In this document: positions 8,554-18,767 of the stretch, piece after piece
Layout: the number at the start of each line of letters is the position of its first letter
Position numbering within the stretch: the stretch's first letter is position 1
Source of the DNA: Acinetobacter colistiniresistens
GTDB lineage: Bacteria; Pseudomonadota; Gammaproteobacteria; Pseudomonadales; Moraxellaceae
DNA length: 64,000 nt
Assembly: GCF_000413935.1 (NCBI RefSeq)
Contig: NZ_KE340380.1
Location: 930,001 to 994,000 of the forward strand
Reading direction: 5' to 3'
Notes under the pieces: generated by a model
What the model saw: the letters and a program-made list of their open reading frames with translations, nothing else
The model's database searches: none
Told to the model about the DNA's origin: nothing
Translations under genes and position numbers: made by a program

Positions 8554-10425
8554 TTATTTGATCTTTGCCTGTGATTTTAAGTATTCAGTATAGTCTTCTA
8601 AGATTTGCTGGCCACGGAACTGTTGATAAAGCTTATTCAGCTCTTGTAACTGCTCAGCAGGCAAGGTACTTGCAACACTACTATTCACATTTGAAACCGC
8701 AACAATCACCAACTCATTTGGTAATTTCGCTGTGGTTGCAGACCATAAACCCTCTTTAGCTGGCGCTGGAATGCTGAATGCAGCACGTTCAATCGCACGT
8801 TTTAAACCTTGTGAACGCGCAAAGGTACCCGCATTTTCAAAAGTCACCTGTGATTTTGCAACCACTTGTGCTGCAGGTTGAGTTTTAAAGTCAGCAAGAA
8901 TCGTTGCAATTTTCGCTTGAGCAGCTTTATACGCCTTCGCCTCAATGACTTTAGCTTTCACTTCTGCAGTTGCCTGATCTAGAGGCTTAACTCCTGCTGC
9001 ATGATAATTACGAACCTTAATCCAGATCGTATCACCATTCGCCAATTGAATATTTGAAGATGCATTACGGTCACCGTTTTTCACATCATCATTAAACAAT
9101 TTTGCTTTAACGCTTAAATCACCTAAATATGGATTATTCGTTGTAAGGGTCACACCATTTGCAGATTCAATACGCGCGCCTTTCACTTCTTGTGCAACCA
9201 CATCTAATGAATCACCACCAACAACCATTTCATTGAGATTGTTAACTGTATCACTGAATAAATTCGCTGCTTTCGACTTTTCAACTTCAGCCGTCAAACG
9301 AGCTTTTTCAGCTTCAAACGATGGTAATTTCACCATTGGTGATTCAGCTTCAATGATGTGATAACCATATTGGGTTTTTACTGGTTTTGAAATCTCACCA
9401 TTTTTTAATGCATTCACGGCATTGTCAAAATCAGCCGAGAAGACACCTGGTGCATATGACTCAACCAAACCACCATTCGCTTTAGAGCTCGGATCTTCAG
9501 AGAACTGAGCAGCAGCCTGTGCAAATGATTCACCTGCCTGAATTTTTGCATACACCTCATTGGCAAGCTTTTGAGCAGCAGCATCATCACGTGCATCAGT
9601 GGTAATTAAAATATGCTTAACCTGACGCTTAACTGCTTTTTTCTGCTCATCAACAAATGCCGTATAAGCCTGCTGTAAATCTGCTTCTGTTACTGCAAGA
9701 TTTGTTTTAGGAAGTAATGCTGGCGTCAATACCACATAATCAACATCAACACTTGCAACTTGCTTAAACTCATTTTTATGCTTGTTGTAGTAGTCGGTAA
9801 TTTCCTGATTTGATGCAGTTACACCCTTTTTATAATCATCCAGCTTAATACTCGCCAAATGCAAAGTCCGCTGTTCAGTTTGTAGATTTGCCAATTGTTG
9901 CACATCTGACTTGCTGACCAAGGCATAATCCATCAAGGACGTTGAAATCATTTTCAATGCATGATCCTGACGTAAGCTTGCAATTAAAGCTTGATTGGTC
10001 ATACCCACTGAACGTAAATAATTTTCATATAAAGTCTGTGAGAATTGACCATTTTCTTGAAAGCTTGGTTGCTGTGCCAACATTTGTTCAAGTTGCACAT
10101 CACTTAACGTCATACCCAGCTTTTCAGCTTGTTGCTGTAATAAGCTACGTGCAACTAATGCATCTAAAGCTTTTTCCTGAATAACAGGTAAATTTAAAAG
10201 TGATTCATCACCTTTCACCAAAGAGAGATATTGGTCTTTATAGTTTTTGGTGGCACTTTCTAATTCTTTATTAGAAATATCTTGACCGTTTACCGATTTC
10301 GCAACGTCTGCTTTATTGCTGCCACTAAAATATCCTTCAATACCTACAAGTGCTAAAGGGGTCAAAAACAAAACTAACAGGACTTTGCCAAGCCAACCCT
10401 TAATGAGAGTACGAAACGATTCCAT
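8554..10425 (-). CDS. ppiD: peptidyl-prolyl isomerase PpiD (SurA_N and parvulin domains)
   Basis: 623 residues, the usual length. One N-terminal membrane segment (LIKGWLGKVLLVLFLTPLALVGI) anchors it, then a SurA-like N domain follows, and a parvulin domain at about residues 265-360 (VKHILITTDARDDAAAQKLA, GGLVESYAPGVFSADFDNAV, TQYGYHIIEA). PpiD is a periplasmic chaperone at the Sec translocon exit. hupB lies upstream on the same strand, as in many Gammaproteobacteria, with a terminator between them. Confidence 0.92.
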   Translation of the reverse strand: MESFRTLIKGWLGKVLLVLFLTPLALVGIEGYFSGSNKADVAKSVNGQDISNKELESATKNYKDQYLSLVKGDESLLNLPVIQEKALDALVARSLLQQQAEKLGMTLSDVQLEQMLAQQPSFQENGQFSQTLYENYLRSVGMTNQALIASLRQDHALKMISTSLMDYALVSKSDVQQLANLQTEQRTLHLASIKLDDYKKGVTASNQEITDYYNKHKNEFKQVASVDVDYVVLTPALLPKTNLAVTEADLQQAYTAFVDEQKKAVKRQVKHILITTDARDDAAAQKLANEVYAKIQAGESFAQAAAQFSEDPSSKANGGLVESYAPGVFSADFDNAVNALKNGEISKPVKTQYGYHIIEAESPMVKLPSFEAEKARLTAEVEKSKAANLFSDTVNNLNEMVVGGDSLDVVAQEVKGARIESANGVTLTTNNPYLGDLSVKAKLFNDDVKNGDRNASSNIQLANGDTIWIKVRNYHAAGVKPLDQATAEVKAKVIEAKAYKAAQAKIATILADFKTQPAAQVVAKSQVTFENAGTFARSQGLKRAIERAAFSIPAPAKEGLWSATTAKLPNELVIVAVSNVNSSVASTLPAEQLQELNKLYQQFRGQQILEDYTEYLKSQAKIK

Positions 10426-10525
10426 AAGAATTCCAATATTTTATTTCGGGGCAATTTTAACTGAAAAACAAAGGCGAATGAATGCAGAATAAGAATCAAA
10501 TTAACTTTTTCATTCAATAAATAAA

Positions 10526-10549
10526 AAACGCACCCTAAATGGTGCGTTT
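10526..10549 (-). terminator. intrinsic terminator after hupB
   Basis: On the minus strand AAACGCACC, ATTTAG, GGTGCGTTT is followed by TTTATTT. It lies 16 bases after the hupB stop codon. Confidence 0.85.
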
Positions 10550-10564
10550 ATTGATTTAAAAAGA

Positions 10565-10837
10565 TTACGCAACCGAATCTTTTAAACCCTTACCAGCTTT
10601 GAAACTAGGTACTTTACTTGCTTTGATTTGCAGCTCTTCACCAGTTTTAGGGTTACGACCTGTGCGAGCAGCACGTTCTTTCACGCTAAAAGTACCGAAA
10701 CCAACTAAAGTAACAGTGTCACCTTTCTTAAGTGCTTCAGTGATTGACGCAATTGTCGCATCGAGTGCCTTACCAGCATCCGATTTAGACACTCCCCCTT
10801 TTTCAGCAATCGCATCAATTAATTCTGATTTATTCAT
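10565..10837 (-). CDS. hupB: DNA-binding protein HU
   Basis: 90 residues, the exact HU length. [21 protein letters not shown] opens the helical dimer body, and [21 protein letters not shown] is the family signature with the beta-arm containing the DNA-intercalating Pro of RNPKTG. HU compacts the nucleoid and bends DNA. An AGAGGATATT ribosome site precedes the ATG. Upstream bases 10838-11005 probably hold its promoter. Confidence 0.95.
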   Translation of the reverse strand: MNKSELIDAIAEKGGVSKSDAGKALDATIASITEALKKGDTVTLVGFGTFSVKERAARTGRNPKTGEELQIKASKVPSFKAGKGLKDSVA

Positions 10838-11005
10838 GATAAAAAATATCCTCTTAATATCGTTTGTTAAGATCCAAGGCTATAGTTTAAAAGGCCATGA
10901 CGCCTTTATAGCAATGCTTTGGGGGAGAACGCAATACTAGAAGGACCTTTTAATTAAAATAAATACTGAAATACGACATAAACGGACGAGTTACCTGCCA
11001 TTTTT

Positions 11006-11461
11006 TTACTTTTTATTCAATTTAGCCTTCAATTGATCATTTTCTTCGATCAACGCATCGACCTTAATATGGAGTTGCACAAGCAACTGTTCGATATGCT
11101 GTAGATCCTTTGGCGTGACTAAGCCAATACGATTCAACGAGTGGTTGACGCTGGTATCTAAAATCTTCTCAACCTTGTCTTTGGTGTCAGTTACAGACTC
11201 TTTAGCTTTTTCTGTCACCTTGCCCACAGTGTTGTCGGCAAAATCGACGGTTTTAGATTCCAGCTCCTCACCCACCTTGACCAATGAGTCAAACAATTTA
11301 TTTCCTTCTTCTTCAGCACGTGAAAAAGCACCTAAGCCAGCCAGCCAAATTTGTTGTGTATATTTTTTGAAATCAAGTGCAGATTTTTTAGAACTCTTTG
11401 ATTTTGGCTTAGTTTTTACTTCAGCTTCTTCATTAGGATTTTCTATATTTGAGTTATCCAT
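11006..11461 (-). CDS. phasin family protein (PHA granule associated)
   Basis: 151 residues. The segment YTQQIWLAGLGAFSRAEEEGNKLFDSLVKVGEELE is diagnostic of the PhaF/PhaI-type phasin family. It is followed by a Lys/Glu-rich amphipathic helix and a C-terminal coiled coil that could oligomerise. The N-terminus has a basic KTKPKSKSSKKS stretch. Phasins coat polyhydroxyalkanoate granules or act as stress-related helical proteins. No pha synthesis genes are nearby, so a granule role is inferred from the family only. Confidence 0.8.
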   Translation of the reverse strand: MDNSNIENPNEEAEVKTKPKSKSSKKSALDFKKYTQQIWLAGLGAFSRAEEEGNKLFDSLVKVGEELESKTVDFADNTVGKVTEKAKESVTDTKDKVEKILDTSVNHSLNRIGLVTPKDLQHIEQLLVQLHIKVDALIEENDQLKAKLNKK

Positions 11462-11671
11462 TGACCATTACTCCTAAGCACTTTACAAACAGTATGTCGT
11501 ATTTAACCATAAAAATGTTTTTATAATATCAAAGTTAAGACTTGATCGTTTTAAAAAACTGTTCTACAAAGCAATAAAGTCATGTAAATTATTTTTAATA
11601 ATTTGAGTACGGATGCTCAGGTTTACAGATTTTATTGTTTTACAACGTTATTGGTAAGGAAAAAGAGATCT

Positions 11672-12319
11672 ATGAGTGATACGCAACAAAGACATAAACA
11701 CCCCCATTTGTTGCTAAACATTGTCATCATTGTTTTAGAAACTTTTTTCTCCTTCATCTTGACGCATGATGCTGGCTTACGCCTGCAAGCAAAAAAGTTG
11801 ATTGATAAAAAAATTACCATTCGAATCAATAGCTACATTCCTTTCTTTGACTTTTATATCCAATTTACCGAAAAAGGCCTGTTATTTGATATGAAAGCGC
11901 TGGATCGAAACATCGATTTGGAAATTAATAGCACACTCATCGATTTAATTAAGATATTTGTGTTAAACAATCAGCGTAGCATTACAAATATGCGCATTTT
12001 AGGTGATGCAGCCCTTGCAGAAGAATTTCTAGATTTAGTTCCACATTTGACTCTCTCCAGTATTTTAGCAAACTGGAAACAATGGTTTAACCTGTTTAAT
12101 GATGAAGCAGAAGCCATTGCAACCCAACAGCGTATTGCTCCGCTATTAGAAAAAATCGATCAACAACGTTCTGAAATCAATACATTGCTGGTAGAAGTTA
12201 AGCAATATCAGAACCGCATTCATCGCCTGCAAAAACGTCAACGCTTGATCAACATTAGCTTTGCTGTATTCGGCTTTATTTTCATTGCCTTTTTTGTTTA
12301 TAATACGTGGATACAATAA
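11672..12319 (+). CDS. SCP2/UbiJ-like protein with C-terminal membrane anchor
   Basis: 215 residues from the ATG at 11672, which has AAGAGA upstream; the frame stays open further 5'. An N-terminal alpha/beta part (KKITIRINSYIPFFDFYIQFTEKG, DLEINSTLIDLIKIFV, MRILGDAALAEEFLDLV) resembles the SCP2 lipid-binding fold of UbiJ. Then comes a coiled coil (about residues 160-190) and a single C-terminal membrane segment (LINISFAVFGFIFIAFFVYN). UbiJ organises ubiquinone synthesis enzymes, but it normally lacks such an anchor. The relation is an inference from pattern; the protein may bind lipids at the inner membrane. Confidence 0.45.
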   Translation: MSDTQQRHKHPHLLLNIVIIVLETFFSFILTHDAGLRLQAKKLIDKKITIRINSYIPFFDFYIQFTEKGLLFDMKALDRNIDLEINSTLIDLIKIFVLNNQRSITNMRILGDAALAEEFLDLVPHLTLSSILANWKQWFNLFNDEAEAIATQQRIAPLLEKIDQQRSEINTLLVEVKQYQNRIHRLQKRQRLINISFAVFGFIFIAFFVYNTWIQ

Positions 12320-12360
12320 TTCCAACATATTTCACTTTTCACACTGATTATGGCAATTTA

Positions 12361-12393
12361 AAACTTGACTATTTTAGTCGGAATTCATAAAAT
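12361..12393 (+). promoter_or_regulatory. isc promoter overlapped by an IscR type 1 site
   Basis: Bases 12361-12385 match the E. coli IscR type 1 consensus (ATASYYGACTRWWWYAGTCRRSTAT) at 21 of 25 positions, including the core GACTATTTTAGTC. The same stretch contains a -35 TTGACT (12365-12370), with a TAAAAT -10 at 12388-12393 after 17 bases. [2Fe-2S]-IscR bound here would block polymerase, giving feedback repression of the operon. Confidence 0.85.
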
Positions 12394-12426
12394 TTAAGCA
12401 TCTAGTCTAACCATGTGTACCGAATC

Positions 12427-12900
12427 ATGCGTCTTACAACTCGCGGTCGTTACGCAGTGACTGCTCTACTTGATTTAGCTTTGCAGCCAACTGAACAAAC
12501 GATCACGCTTGCGGAAATAGCAGCACGCCAATCCATCTCAGTCGCTTATTTAGAACAGTTATTTGCGAAACTCAAACGTCATGGGTTAGTTTCAAGCGTT
12601 CGTGGTGCAAATGGTGGCTATCACCTTGCACGCAATGCAAGTGAAATTACTGTGCTAGAAATTATTGAAGCTGTAAATGAAACCGTTGATGCAACACGTT
12701 GTGACCACAAAGGCAACTGCCAGAATGGTGCGATGTGCTTAACGCACGACTTATGGCAAGAACTCTCCCACCATATTGCCGATTATCTCGCAAAAATCAC
12801 GCTTGCTGATTTAATTGCGCGTGACAACGTTCAAACTGTTGCTTTACGCCAAAACTCTCCAAGTTTAGATTCAGCCCTTCTATCGGTTACAGGTATTTGA
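12427..12900 (+). CDS. iscR: Fe-S cluster-sensing regulator IscR
   Basis: 157 residues from [19 protein letters not shown]; the frame opens slightly earlier, but this is the family start. The winged helix contains [27 protein letters not shown]. The cluster ligands Cys92, Cys98, Cys104 and His107 fall on exactly the E. coli numbering ([17 protein letters not shown]). IscR with its cluster represses the isc promoter just upstream. iscS begins two bases after the stop codon. Confidence 0.96.
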   Translation: MRLTTRGRYAVTALLDLALQPTEQTITLAEIAARQSISVAYLEQLFAKLKRHGLVSSVRGANGGYHLARNASEITVLEIIEAVNETVDATRCDHKGNCQNGAMCLTHDLWQELSHHIADYLAKITLADLIARDNVQTVALRQNSPSLDSALLSVTGI

Positions 12901-12901
12901 C

Positions 12902-14119
12902 ATGAAACGTCCAATTTATCTTGATTACGCAGCAACCACTCCTGTACTGCCTGAAGTTGCAGAACGTATGATGGAATGTTTAACGTTCGAGGGAACTTTT
13001 GGTAACCCTGCGTCACGTTCACATGCATATGGTTGGCAAGCCGAAGAAAAAGCTGAATATGCACGCGAGCAAGTTGCAAATCTTATCAAAGCAGACCCAC
13101 GTGAAATCGTGTGGACTTCAGGTGCGACTGAGTCAGACAACCTTGCATTAAAAGGGATTGCTCAGTTCTACGGTTCAAAAGGCAAACACATCATTACAAG
13201 TAAAATCGAACACAAAGCTGTGCTAGATCCTTGCCGTGAGCTTGAAGAACAAGGTTTTGAAATTACTTATTTAGAGCCAGAACCACGTACCGGTTTAATT
13301 ACCCCTGAAATGGTTCAAGCAGCCCTACGTCCAGATACAATTCTTGTTTCCCTCATGATGGTAAACAATGAAATCGGTACCGTAACAGACGTTGCTGCGA
13401 TTGGTGAATTAACTCGTGCCAACAAAACATTCTTCCACGTCGATGCGGCCCAAGCTGTTGGCAAGGTAGAGATTGATCTTTCAACCATGAAAGTTGATTT
13501 GATGAGTTTCTCTGGTCATAAAGTTTATGGTCCTAAAGGCATTGGTGCACTTTTCGTTCGCCGTAGCCCACGTGTTCGCTTAAAAGCACAAATGCACGGT
13601 GGTGGTCATGAGCGTGGTATGCGTTCTGGTACTTTAGCGACACATCAAATTGTTGGTATGGGTGAGGCTTTTGAAATTGCGGGCAAAACCATGCAAGCAG
13701 AACAAGAGCGCATCCGTAAATTACGCGACAAACTTTGGAATGGTTTACAAGATCTTGAACAAGTATTTTTGAACGGCCACCCAACACAAAACGTTGCAAA
13801 CTATCTAAATGTCAGCTTCAACTTTGTTGAAGGTGAATCACTGATGATGGCACTGAAAGATGTTGCTGTTTCAAGTGGTTCAGCATGTACATCTGCAACT
13901 TTAGAACCTTCATACGTTTTACGTGCTTTAGGTTTATCTGATGAGTTGGCACATAGTTCAATTCGTTTCAGTTTTGGTAAATACACAACTGAAGCTGATA
14001 TTGACCATGTGTTAACAATTACCAAAGCTGCGGTTGAGAAATTGCGTGAACTTTCTCCGCTTTGGGATATGTACAAAGAAGGTATCGACCTTTCAACAGT
14101 TGAATGGGCGGAACACTAA
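12902..14119 (+). CDS. iscS: cysteine desulfurase IscS
   Basis: 405 residues, the usual length. The PLP lysine lies in [17 protein letters not shown] and the active-site cysteine in [21 protein letters not shown]. IscS removes sulfur from cysteine and passes it as persulfide to IscU, TusA and other acceptors. It is the second gene of the operon. The 92 bases that follow contain a 12-bp palindrome GCTCAATTGAGC (14131-14142) before the iscU ribosome site GGAG. Confidence 0.97.
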   Translation: MKRPIYLDYAATTPVLPEVAERMMECLTFEGTFGNPASRSHAYGWQAEEKAEYAREQVANLIKADPREIVWTSGATESDNLALKGIAQFYGSKGKHIITSKIEHKAVLDPCRELEEQGFEITYLEPEPRTGLITPEMVQAALRPDTILVSLMMVNNEIGTVTDVAAIGELTRANKTFFHVDAAQAVGKVEIDLSTMKVDLMSFSGHKVYGPKGIGALFVRRSPRVRLKAQMHGGGHERGMRSGTLATHQIVGMGEAFEIAGKTMQAEQERIRKLRDKLWNGLQDLEQVFLNGHPTQNVANYLNVSFNFVEGESLMMALKDVAVSSGSACTSATLEPSYVLRALGLSDELAHSSIRFSFGKYTTEADIDHVLTITKAAVEKLRELSPLWDMYKEGIDLSTVEWAEH

Positions 14120-14211
14120 TTCATTGTACGCTCAATTGAGCAGTTCATTGAAAAACGTGTTTTTAACCCTCATATTAATATTAGGCTGACCCCGAGGTTT
14201 GGAGAAGCGAC

Positions 14212-14598
14212 ATGGCTTATAGCGAAAAAGTAATTGATCATTACGAAAACCCTCGTAATGTAGGTGTTTTAGACAAAAATGCAGAAAACGTAGGTACAGG
14301 TATGGTCGGTGCACCAGCGTGTGGCGACGTAATGCGTTTGCAAATTCAAGTCGATGACAATGGCGTAATTGAAGAAGCTCGCTTCAAAACTTATGGCTGT
14401 GGTTCTGCAATTGCATCAAGCTCACTGGTAACCGAATGGTTAAAAGGTAAGACGCTTGATGAAGCTCAATCAATCAAGAATATTGATATTGCGACTGAAC
14501 TTGCACTGCCACCAGTAAAAGTACACTGCTCTGTCTTAGCTGAAGATGCAATTAAAGCTGCGATCGAAGATTATCGTGGTAAAAAAGCGAAAGCTTAA
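14212..14598 (+). CDS. iscU: Fe-S cluster scaffold IscU
   Basis: 128 residues. The three cluster cysteines Cys37 (GAPACGD), Cys63 (YGCGSA) and Cys106 (VHCSVLAED) sit at standard positions, and the HscA-recognition motif LPPVK spans residues 99-103. IscU assembles a [2Fe-2S] cluster using IscS sulfur and releases it through HscBA. A GGAG ribosome site lies 6 bases upstream of the ATG. Confidence 0.97.
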   Translation: MAYSEKVIDHYENPRNVGVLDKNAENVGTGMVGAPACGDVMRLQIQVDDNGVIEEARFKTYGCGSAIASSSLVTEWLKGKTLDEAQSIKNIDIATELALPPVKVHCSVLAEDAIKAAIEDYRGKKAKA

Positions 14599-14627
14599 TT
14601 GATGACCGAAATAACATTGGAGTTTTC

Positions 14628-14948
14628 ATGATCCATTTAACTGAAAATGCTGCGACTCACATCAGCAATTACCTGCAAAACCGCGGTAAGGGTGAAGGCA
14701 TTCGTATTGGTGTGAAAACTTCGGGTTGTTCTGGGTTGGCCTATGTACTTGAATTTGTCGATGATATCGATACACATGATCAAGTATTTGAACAGCTCGG
14801 TGTTAAAGTTTTTGTTGACCCTAAAAGCCTAGTTTATCTCAATGGTTTAGAGATGGATTACGTGAAAAATGGTCTGAATGAAGGCTTTGAGTTTAACAAC
14901 CCAAATCAAAAAGGTGAATGTGGTTGCGGTGAATCATTTACTGTTTAA
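14628..14948 (+). CDS. iscA: A-type Fe-S carrier IscA
   Basis: 106 residues. [16 protein letters not shown] holds the first conserved cysteine (Cys34), and GECGCGESF holds the CxC pair (Cys98 and Cys100). A-type carriers deliver clusters, mainly [4Fe-4S], to client enzymes. It follows iscU by 29 bases with a GGAG ribosome site. A stable hairpin follows before hscB. Confidence 0.95.
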   Translation: MIHLTENAATHISNYLQNRGKGEGIRIGVKTSGCSGLAYVLEFVDDIDTHDQVFEQLGVKVFVDPKSLVYLNGLEMDYVKNGLNEGFEFNNPNQKGECGCGESFTV

Positions 14949-14974
14949 CCTCAATCACCCTCTTTCTTTTCGTC

Positions 14975-14999
14975 AAAACAGTGTGTTCCGCACTGTTTT
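14975..14999 (+). terminator. terminator-like hairpin between iscA and hscB
   Basis: AAAACAGTG and CACTGTTTT form a perfect 9-bp stem with a 7-base loop, ending in TTTT and then AACG. It sits inside the operon and could lower expression of the chaperone genes relative to iscSUA, or protect the upstream mRNA from 3' decay. Confidence 0.5.
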
Positions 15000-15031
15000 A
15001 ACGTATTTATCAATAGCGGAATTCATCTCCC

Positions 15032-15550
15032 ATGAATCATTTTGAGTTGTTCCAATTACCCGAAGCACTCGATATAGATTTAGCTGCTTTAAAAAAACAG
15101 TTTTTAAGTTTGCAACAGCAATATCATCCAGATAAAGCCGCTGACAAAGATCAGGCCTTGATCAAGTCAAGTGAAATCAACCAAGCGTATAAAGTACTCT
15201 CACAGGTTGATAGTCGTGCAGCATATTTACTTGCGTTAAAAAAACAAGATCACCATCTGGATCAATCCATTAGCGATTTTGAATTTCTTCAATCTGCGCT
15301 CGAAATGCGCGAGCAACTTGATGAAGCAACCTCAACAGAGCAACTTCGCACGTTAAAGCTTGAAATTCAGCAATGGATTGACGGTCTCATTCGTGAATTT
15401 AAACTCGATTTTGCCGACGAAGACTGGGCTGAAGCACGTGATACTGTTCGTAAGTTACGTTTTTTCCAACGTGTTATGAATGATATTGATAAAGCTGAAG
15501 ATCGCATGTTGGACGAAGAAGATAGCTTCGACCTCGATGATGATTTCTAA
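15032..15550 (+). CDS. hscB: Fe-S co-chaperone HscB
   Basis: 172 residues. The N-terminal J domain has the HPD motif ([11 protein letters not shown]), and the C-terminal three-helix domain ([17 protein letters not shown]) binds IscU. HscB brings IscU to HscA and stimulates its ATPase. It is the first gene after the intra-operon hairpin and is followed by hscA after 38 bases. Confidence 0.94.
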   Translation: MNHFELFQLPEALDIDLAALKKQFLSLQQQYHPDKAADKDQALIKSSEINQAYKVLSQVDSRAAYLLALKKQDHHLDQSISDFEFLQSALEMREQLDEATSTEQLRTLKLEIQQWIDGLIREFKLDFADEDWAEARDTVRKLRFFQRVMNDIDKAEDRMLDEEDSFDLDDDF

Positions 15551-15588
15551 TCCGCTGTTACCAATTATTTTCAAGGGATACCGTACGC

Positions 15589-17448
15589 ATGGCACTTTTG
15601 CAAATTGCTGAACCTGGTCAATCTACTGCCCCGCATCAACATCGTATTGCGATTGGCATTGACTTGGGGACAACCCACTCTTTAGTGGCGACAGTGCTAT
15701 CGGGAAAACCGAAAGTTCTACAAGATGACAAAGACCGAGTTTTACTTCCGTCGATTGTTCATTATGCAAAGGATGCAACCACGTTTGGTTATGAAGCCAA
15801 ACCATTTATGCTGACTGACCCAAAAAATACAGTGGTTTCGGTCAAACGCTTTATGGGTCGCTCACAAGCAGATATCAAATTCCAGCATCCATATACACTT
15901 GTTGGCGCAGAAAATGAAATGCCAGCATTTGAAACTGCTGCGGGCCGAAAAACACCCGTCGAAATTTCTGCGGAAATTCTAAAACAGTTAAAAGACCGTG
16001 CTGAAGCAAGCCTGAATAATCCTGTGAATGGTGCGGTGATCACTGTTCCAGCTTATTTTGATGAAGCACAACGCCAAGCAACACGTGATGCTGCACAACT
16101 CGCAGGCTTGAACGTTTTACGTTTACTGAACGAACCGACAGCCGCGGCTGTTGCTTATGGTCTTGATCAAGATACCAACCTCAGCACAGATCGTAACTAT
16201 GTCATTTACGATCTAGGTGGTGGTACCTTTGATGTGTCAATCTTACGTTTTTCGCAAGGTGTCTTTGAAGTTCTTGCAACTGGTGGCCACACTGCTCTCG
16301 GTGGTGATGACCTCGACCGGCTAATCGTAAAATGGGCCAAAAAACAGCTCAACATCGAGACTTTAAGCGATGAAGAGTATGCCGTTTTTGTGATTGCAGC
16401 TCGTCAAGCCAAAGAATATTTAACAGATCACGAATCTGCTGAATTAAAATTACTGGATGATCGTTTAACGCTAGATCGACCTACTTTTGAGTCAATTATT
16501 CAAGTTGCGCTCGACAAAAGTATGAGTGTGTGCAAACGCGTATTACGCGATGCCAAACTTGAACTTGATGAAATTGAACATGTGGTCCTCGTCGGTGGTT
16601 CAACCCGCTCATATGCCGTACAGAAAGCGGTACGCGAATTATTTGAACGTGAGCCATTATGCACCATCAACCCTGATGAAGTGGTTGCGATTGGCGCATC
16701 AATTACAGCAAATCAGCTGATTTGTAATAGTCAGGATGGCTCGTTATTGCTTGATGTCACACCACTTTCACTTGGTCTAGAAACCATGGGGGGTTTGGTT
16801 GAGCGCTTGATTTCACGTAACACAGCTATTCCTGTCGCACGCCGTCAAGAATTTACCACCTATCAAGATGGTCAAACCGCCATGTTAATTCATGTGGTGC
16901 AAGGTGAGCGTGATTTAGTCGAGCATTGTCGTTCATTGGGCCGTTTCGTATTACACGGTATTCCGCCAATGACTGCGGGTCAAGCACGTATTGAAGTGAC
17001 GTTCCAAGTCGATGCCGATGGTTTACTGACCGTATCAGCCAAAGAAACCACTTCTGGTGTTCAAGCGCAAATCGATATTAAACCATCTTACGGTTTATCT
17101 TCAGCAGATACTGAGCGTTTATTGGTTGAAGGCTTCCAATATGCCGAAGAAGACAAACATCTTCGTCATTTGCAAGAAACCAAAGTCGAAGCACAACGCG
17201 AGCTAGAAGCACTCGAACAAGCGTTAAAAGCAGATACGGATTTACTTTCTCAGCAACAAGCCCGTGATTTAATTCTTGCCGCTGAAGCATTAAAAGCCCG
17301 TCTGAAAACCGATGAGCTTGCAGCGATTGAACATGCTGTTCAGCAACTTAAAATTCATAGCGATGCCTTTGCTGCATTGCGTATGAACCGACATATTGAC
17401 CATGCCTTAAAAGGTACAAAACTTGAAGATTGGTCAAACTCAAACTAA
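15589..17448 (+). CDS. hscA: Fe-S chaperone HscA (Hsp70 family)
   Basis: 619 residues. The Hsp70 signatures are visible: [13 protein letters not shown] (phosphate 1), [13 protein letters not shown] with [15 protein letters not shown] (phosphate 2) and [14 protein letters not shown]. The substrate-binding half and helical lid follow. HscA binds the LPPVK motif of IscU and drives cluster release. An AAGGGATACC ribosome site precedes the ATG. Confidence 0.96.
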   Translation: MALLQIAEPGQSTAPHQHRIAIGIDLGTTHSLVATVLSGKPKVLQDDKDRVLLPSIVHYAKDATTFGYEAKPFMLTDPKNTVVSVKRFMGRSQADIKFQHPYTLVGAENEMPAFETAAGRKTPVEISAEILKQLKDRAEASLNNPVNGAVITVPAYFDEAQRQATRDAAQLAGLNVLRLLNEPTAAAVAYGLDQDTNLSTDRNYVIYDLGGGTFDVSILRFSQGVFEVLATGGHTALGGDDLDRLIVKWAKKQLNIETLSDEEYAVFVIAARQAKEYLTDHESAELKLLDDRLTLDRPTFESIIQVALDKSMSVCKRVLRDAKLELDEIEHVVLVGGSTRSYAVQKAVRELFEREPLCTINPDEVVAIGASITANQLICNSQDGSLLLDVTPLSLGLETMGGLVERLISRNTAIPVARRQEFTTYQDGQTAMLIHVVQGERDLVEHCRSLGRFVLHGIPPMTAGQARIEVTFQVDADGLLTVSAKETTSGVQAQIDIKPSYGLSSADTERLLVEGFQYAEEDKHLRHLQETKVEAQRELEALEQALKADTDLLSQQQARDLILAAEALKARLKTDELAAIEHAVQQLKIHSDAFAALRMNRHIDHALKGTKLEDWSNSN

Positions 17449-17465
17449 AGGTATAGGTGATCAAT

Positions 17466-17804
17466 ATGCCACGTATTAAAGTTCTTCCTCATGCACAAAT
17501 TTGCCCTGAAGGTGCAGAATTTGAAGTCGAACATAACGCCAATTTATGCCAAAGTTTATTAAAAAATGGTATTAAAATTGAACATGCTTGTGACATGTCT
17601 GCAGCCTGCACCACCTGTCACGTGGTTGTGCGTAAAGGTTTTGACAGCCTTGAGGAAATGAATGACGTTGAAGCAGATTTGCTTGACCGCGCGTGGGGCT
17701 TAGAGCCTGACTCTCGCCTCTCTTGCCAAGTTGAAATTGTGGATGAGGATTTAGAAATCGAGATTCCTAAATACACCATCAACCACGCTTCAGAAAATCA
17801 TTAA
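17466..17804 (+). CDS. fdx: [2Fe-2S] ferredoxin of the isc operon
   Basis: 112 residues from the ATG at 17466, with AGGTG upstream; a GTG at 17457 is also in frame. The ligands follow the adrenodoxin-type pattern C-x5-C-x2-C plus a distal Cys (ACDMSAACTTCHVV, LSCQVEI). It supplies electrons for cluster assembly on IscU. It is the last gene of the operon, and no iscX follows: a terminator comes 18 bases later. Confidence 0.93.
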   Translation: MPRIKVLPHAQICPEGAEFEVEHNANLCQSLLKNGIKIEHACDMSAACTTCHVVVRKGFDSLEEMNDVEADLLDRAWGLEPDSRLSCQVEIVDEDLEIEIPKYTINHASENH

Positions 17805-17821
17805 GCTTAAATGATAGTTTA

Positions 17822-17860
17822 AAATAAAAAAGCTAGAGTTAATCTCTGGCTTTTTTATTT
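17822..17860. terminator. bidirectional terminator between fdx and the reductase gene
   Basis: AAAAAAGCTAGAG and CTCTGGCTTTTTT form a stem with one G-T pair, flanked by A and T runs, between two converging genes. Confidence 0.85.
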
Positions 17861-17869
17861 GCCGCTGAA

Positions 17870-18754
17870 TCATGCCGTAAAAATTAAAGATCGATGTGCA
17901 GCAGCACCTGCCATGGTGCCATCTCCAACAGCCAAAGGTACTGAACTCCCCAAGCGCGCCACATCACCACAGGCAAAAATACCCGCAACCGAAGTTTCCT
18001 TCATGGCATTGGTTTTAATCGCCTCACCCATGGCATTCTGTTCTATCTCGCAACCCAACTTAAAAATCCAGTCCTGTGCAATGCTGCATTGGGTGGTCGC
18101 AAAAATACCATCCAGCTGAATAACTGAACCGTCTGCGAGTAATACATCACTATATCCCGTGATTTCCCGAATCAGCCGCTTTTCTATACGCACACCTCGA
18201 ACGGCCAATTGCTCAAGCAATTCCCCCTCAATCGGATAATCATTCAAGAACAACGTGGTATCCCCCCAATCTGGCAACATCATTGCCAGATGCGCAGCAT
18301 GTTCAGAACTTGTAATAATGCCAATCTTGCCTTGATTCAGTTCATAGCCATGACAATAAGGACAATGAAAAATGCTCTTCCCCCAGCGCTCAGCTAAACC
18401 CGAAATTTCAGGAAGCAGATCTGTAATCCCTGCTGCAATGATCAATCGTTTAGCCGTGATAGATCGAGTTGCATCAATACAGATCGCAAAGCCGCCCTCA
18501 ACCTTTTCAACACGTTTTACATAACCATTTTCCCAATCGACCGTCTGATAAGCTAAAAGCTGCTGCTTGGCAATATCCACAATCTCACTGGCTTTACTCC
18601 CATCCTGCGTTAAAAAACCATGAGAATGTTCTGCAAAGCGATTCCTTCTCTGTCCAGCATCGATTACCGCCACCTTTCTACGTGCTCTTGCCAGAGGCAT
18701 CGCGGCTGACAAACCAGCATAACTGCCACCGATAATCGCAACATCGTACTGCAT
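17870..18754 (-). CDS. thioredoxin-reductase-like FAD/NAD(P) oxidoreductase
   Basis: 294 residues from the ATG at 18754, which gives MQYDVAIIGGSYAGLSAAM, a perfect FAD-binding N-terminus; the frame extends further but into the operator region. A CPYCHGYEL motif gives the redox CxxC of TrxR/AhpF-type enzymes, and GIFACGDVARLGSSVPLAVGDGTMAG is the C-terminal FAD motif. Its partner is unknown. It is divergent from an Rrf2 regulator across two palindromes, so regulation by that protein (perhaps redox, nitrosative or thiol stress) is likely. Confidence 0.82.
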   Translation of the reverse strand: MQYDVAIIGGSYAGLSAAMPLARARRKVAVIDAGQRRNRFAEHSHGFLTQDGSKASEIVDIAKQQLLAYQTVDWENGYVKRVEKVEGGFAICIDATRSITAKRLIIAAGITDLLPEISGLAERWGKSIFHCPYCHGYELNQGKIGIITSSEHAAHLAMMLPDWGDTTLFLNDYPIEGELLEQLAVRGVRIEKRLIREITGYSDVLLADGSVIQLDGIFATTQCSIAQDWIFKLGCEIEQNAMGEAIKTNAMKETSVAGIFACGDVARLGSSVPLAVGDGTMAGAAAHRSLIFTA

Positions 18755-18767
18755 AAGTTTAATCCAA

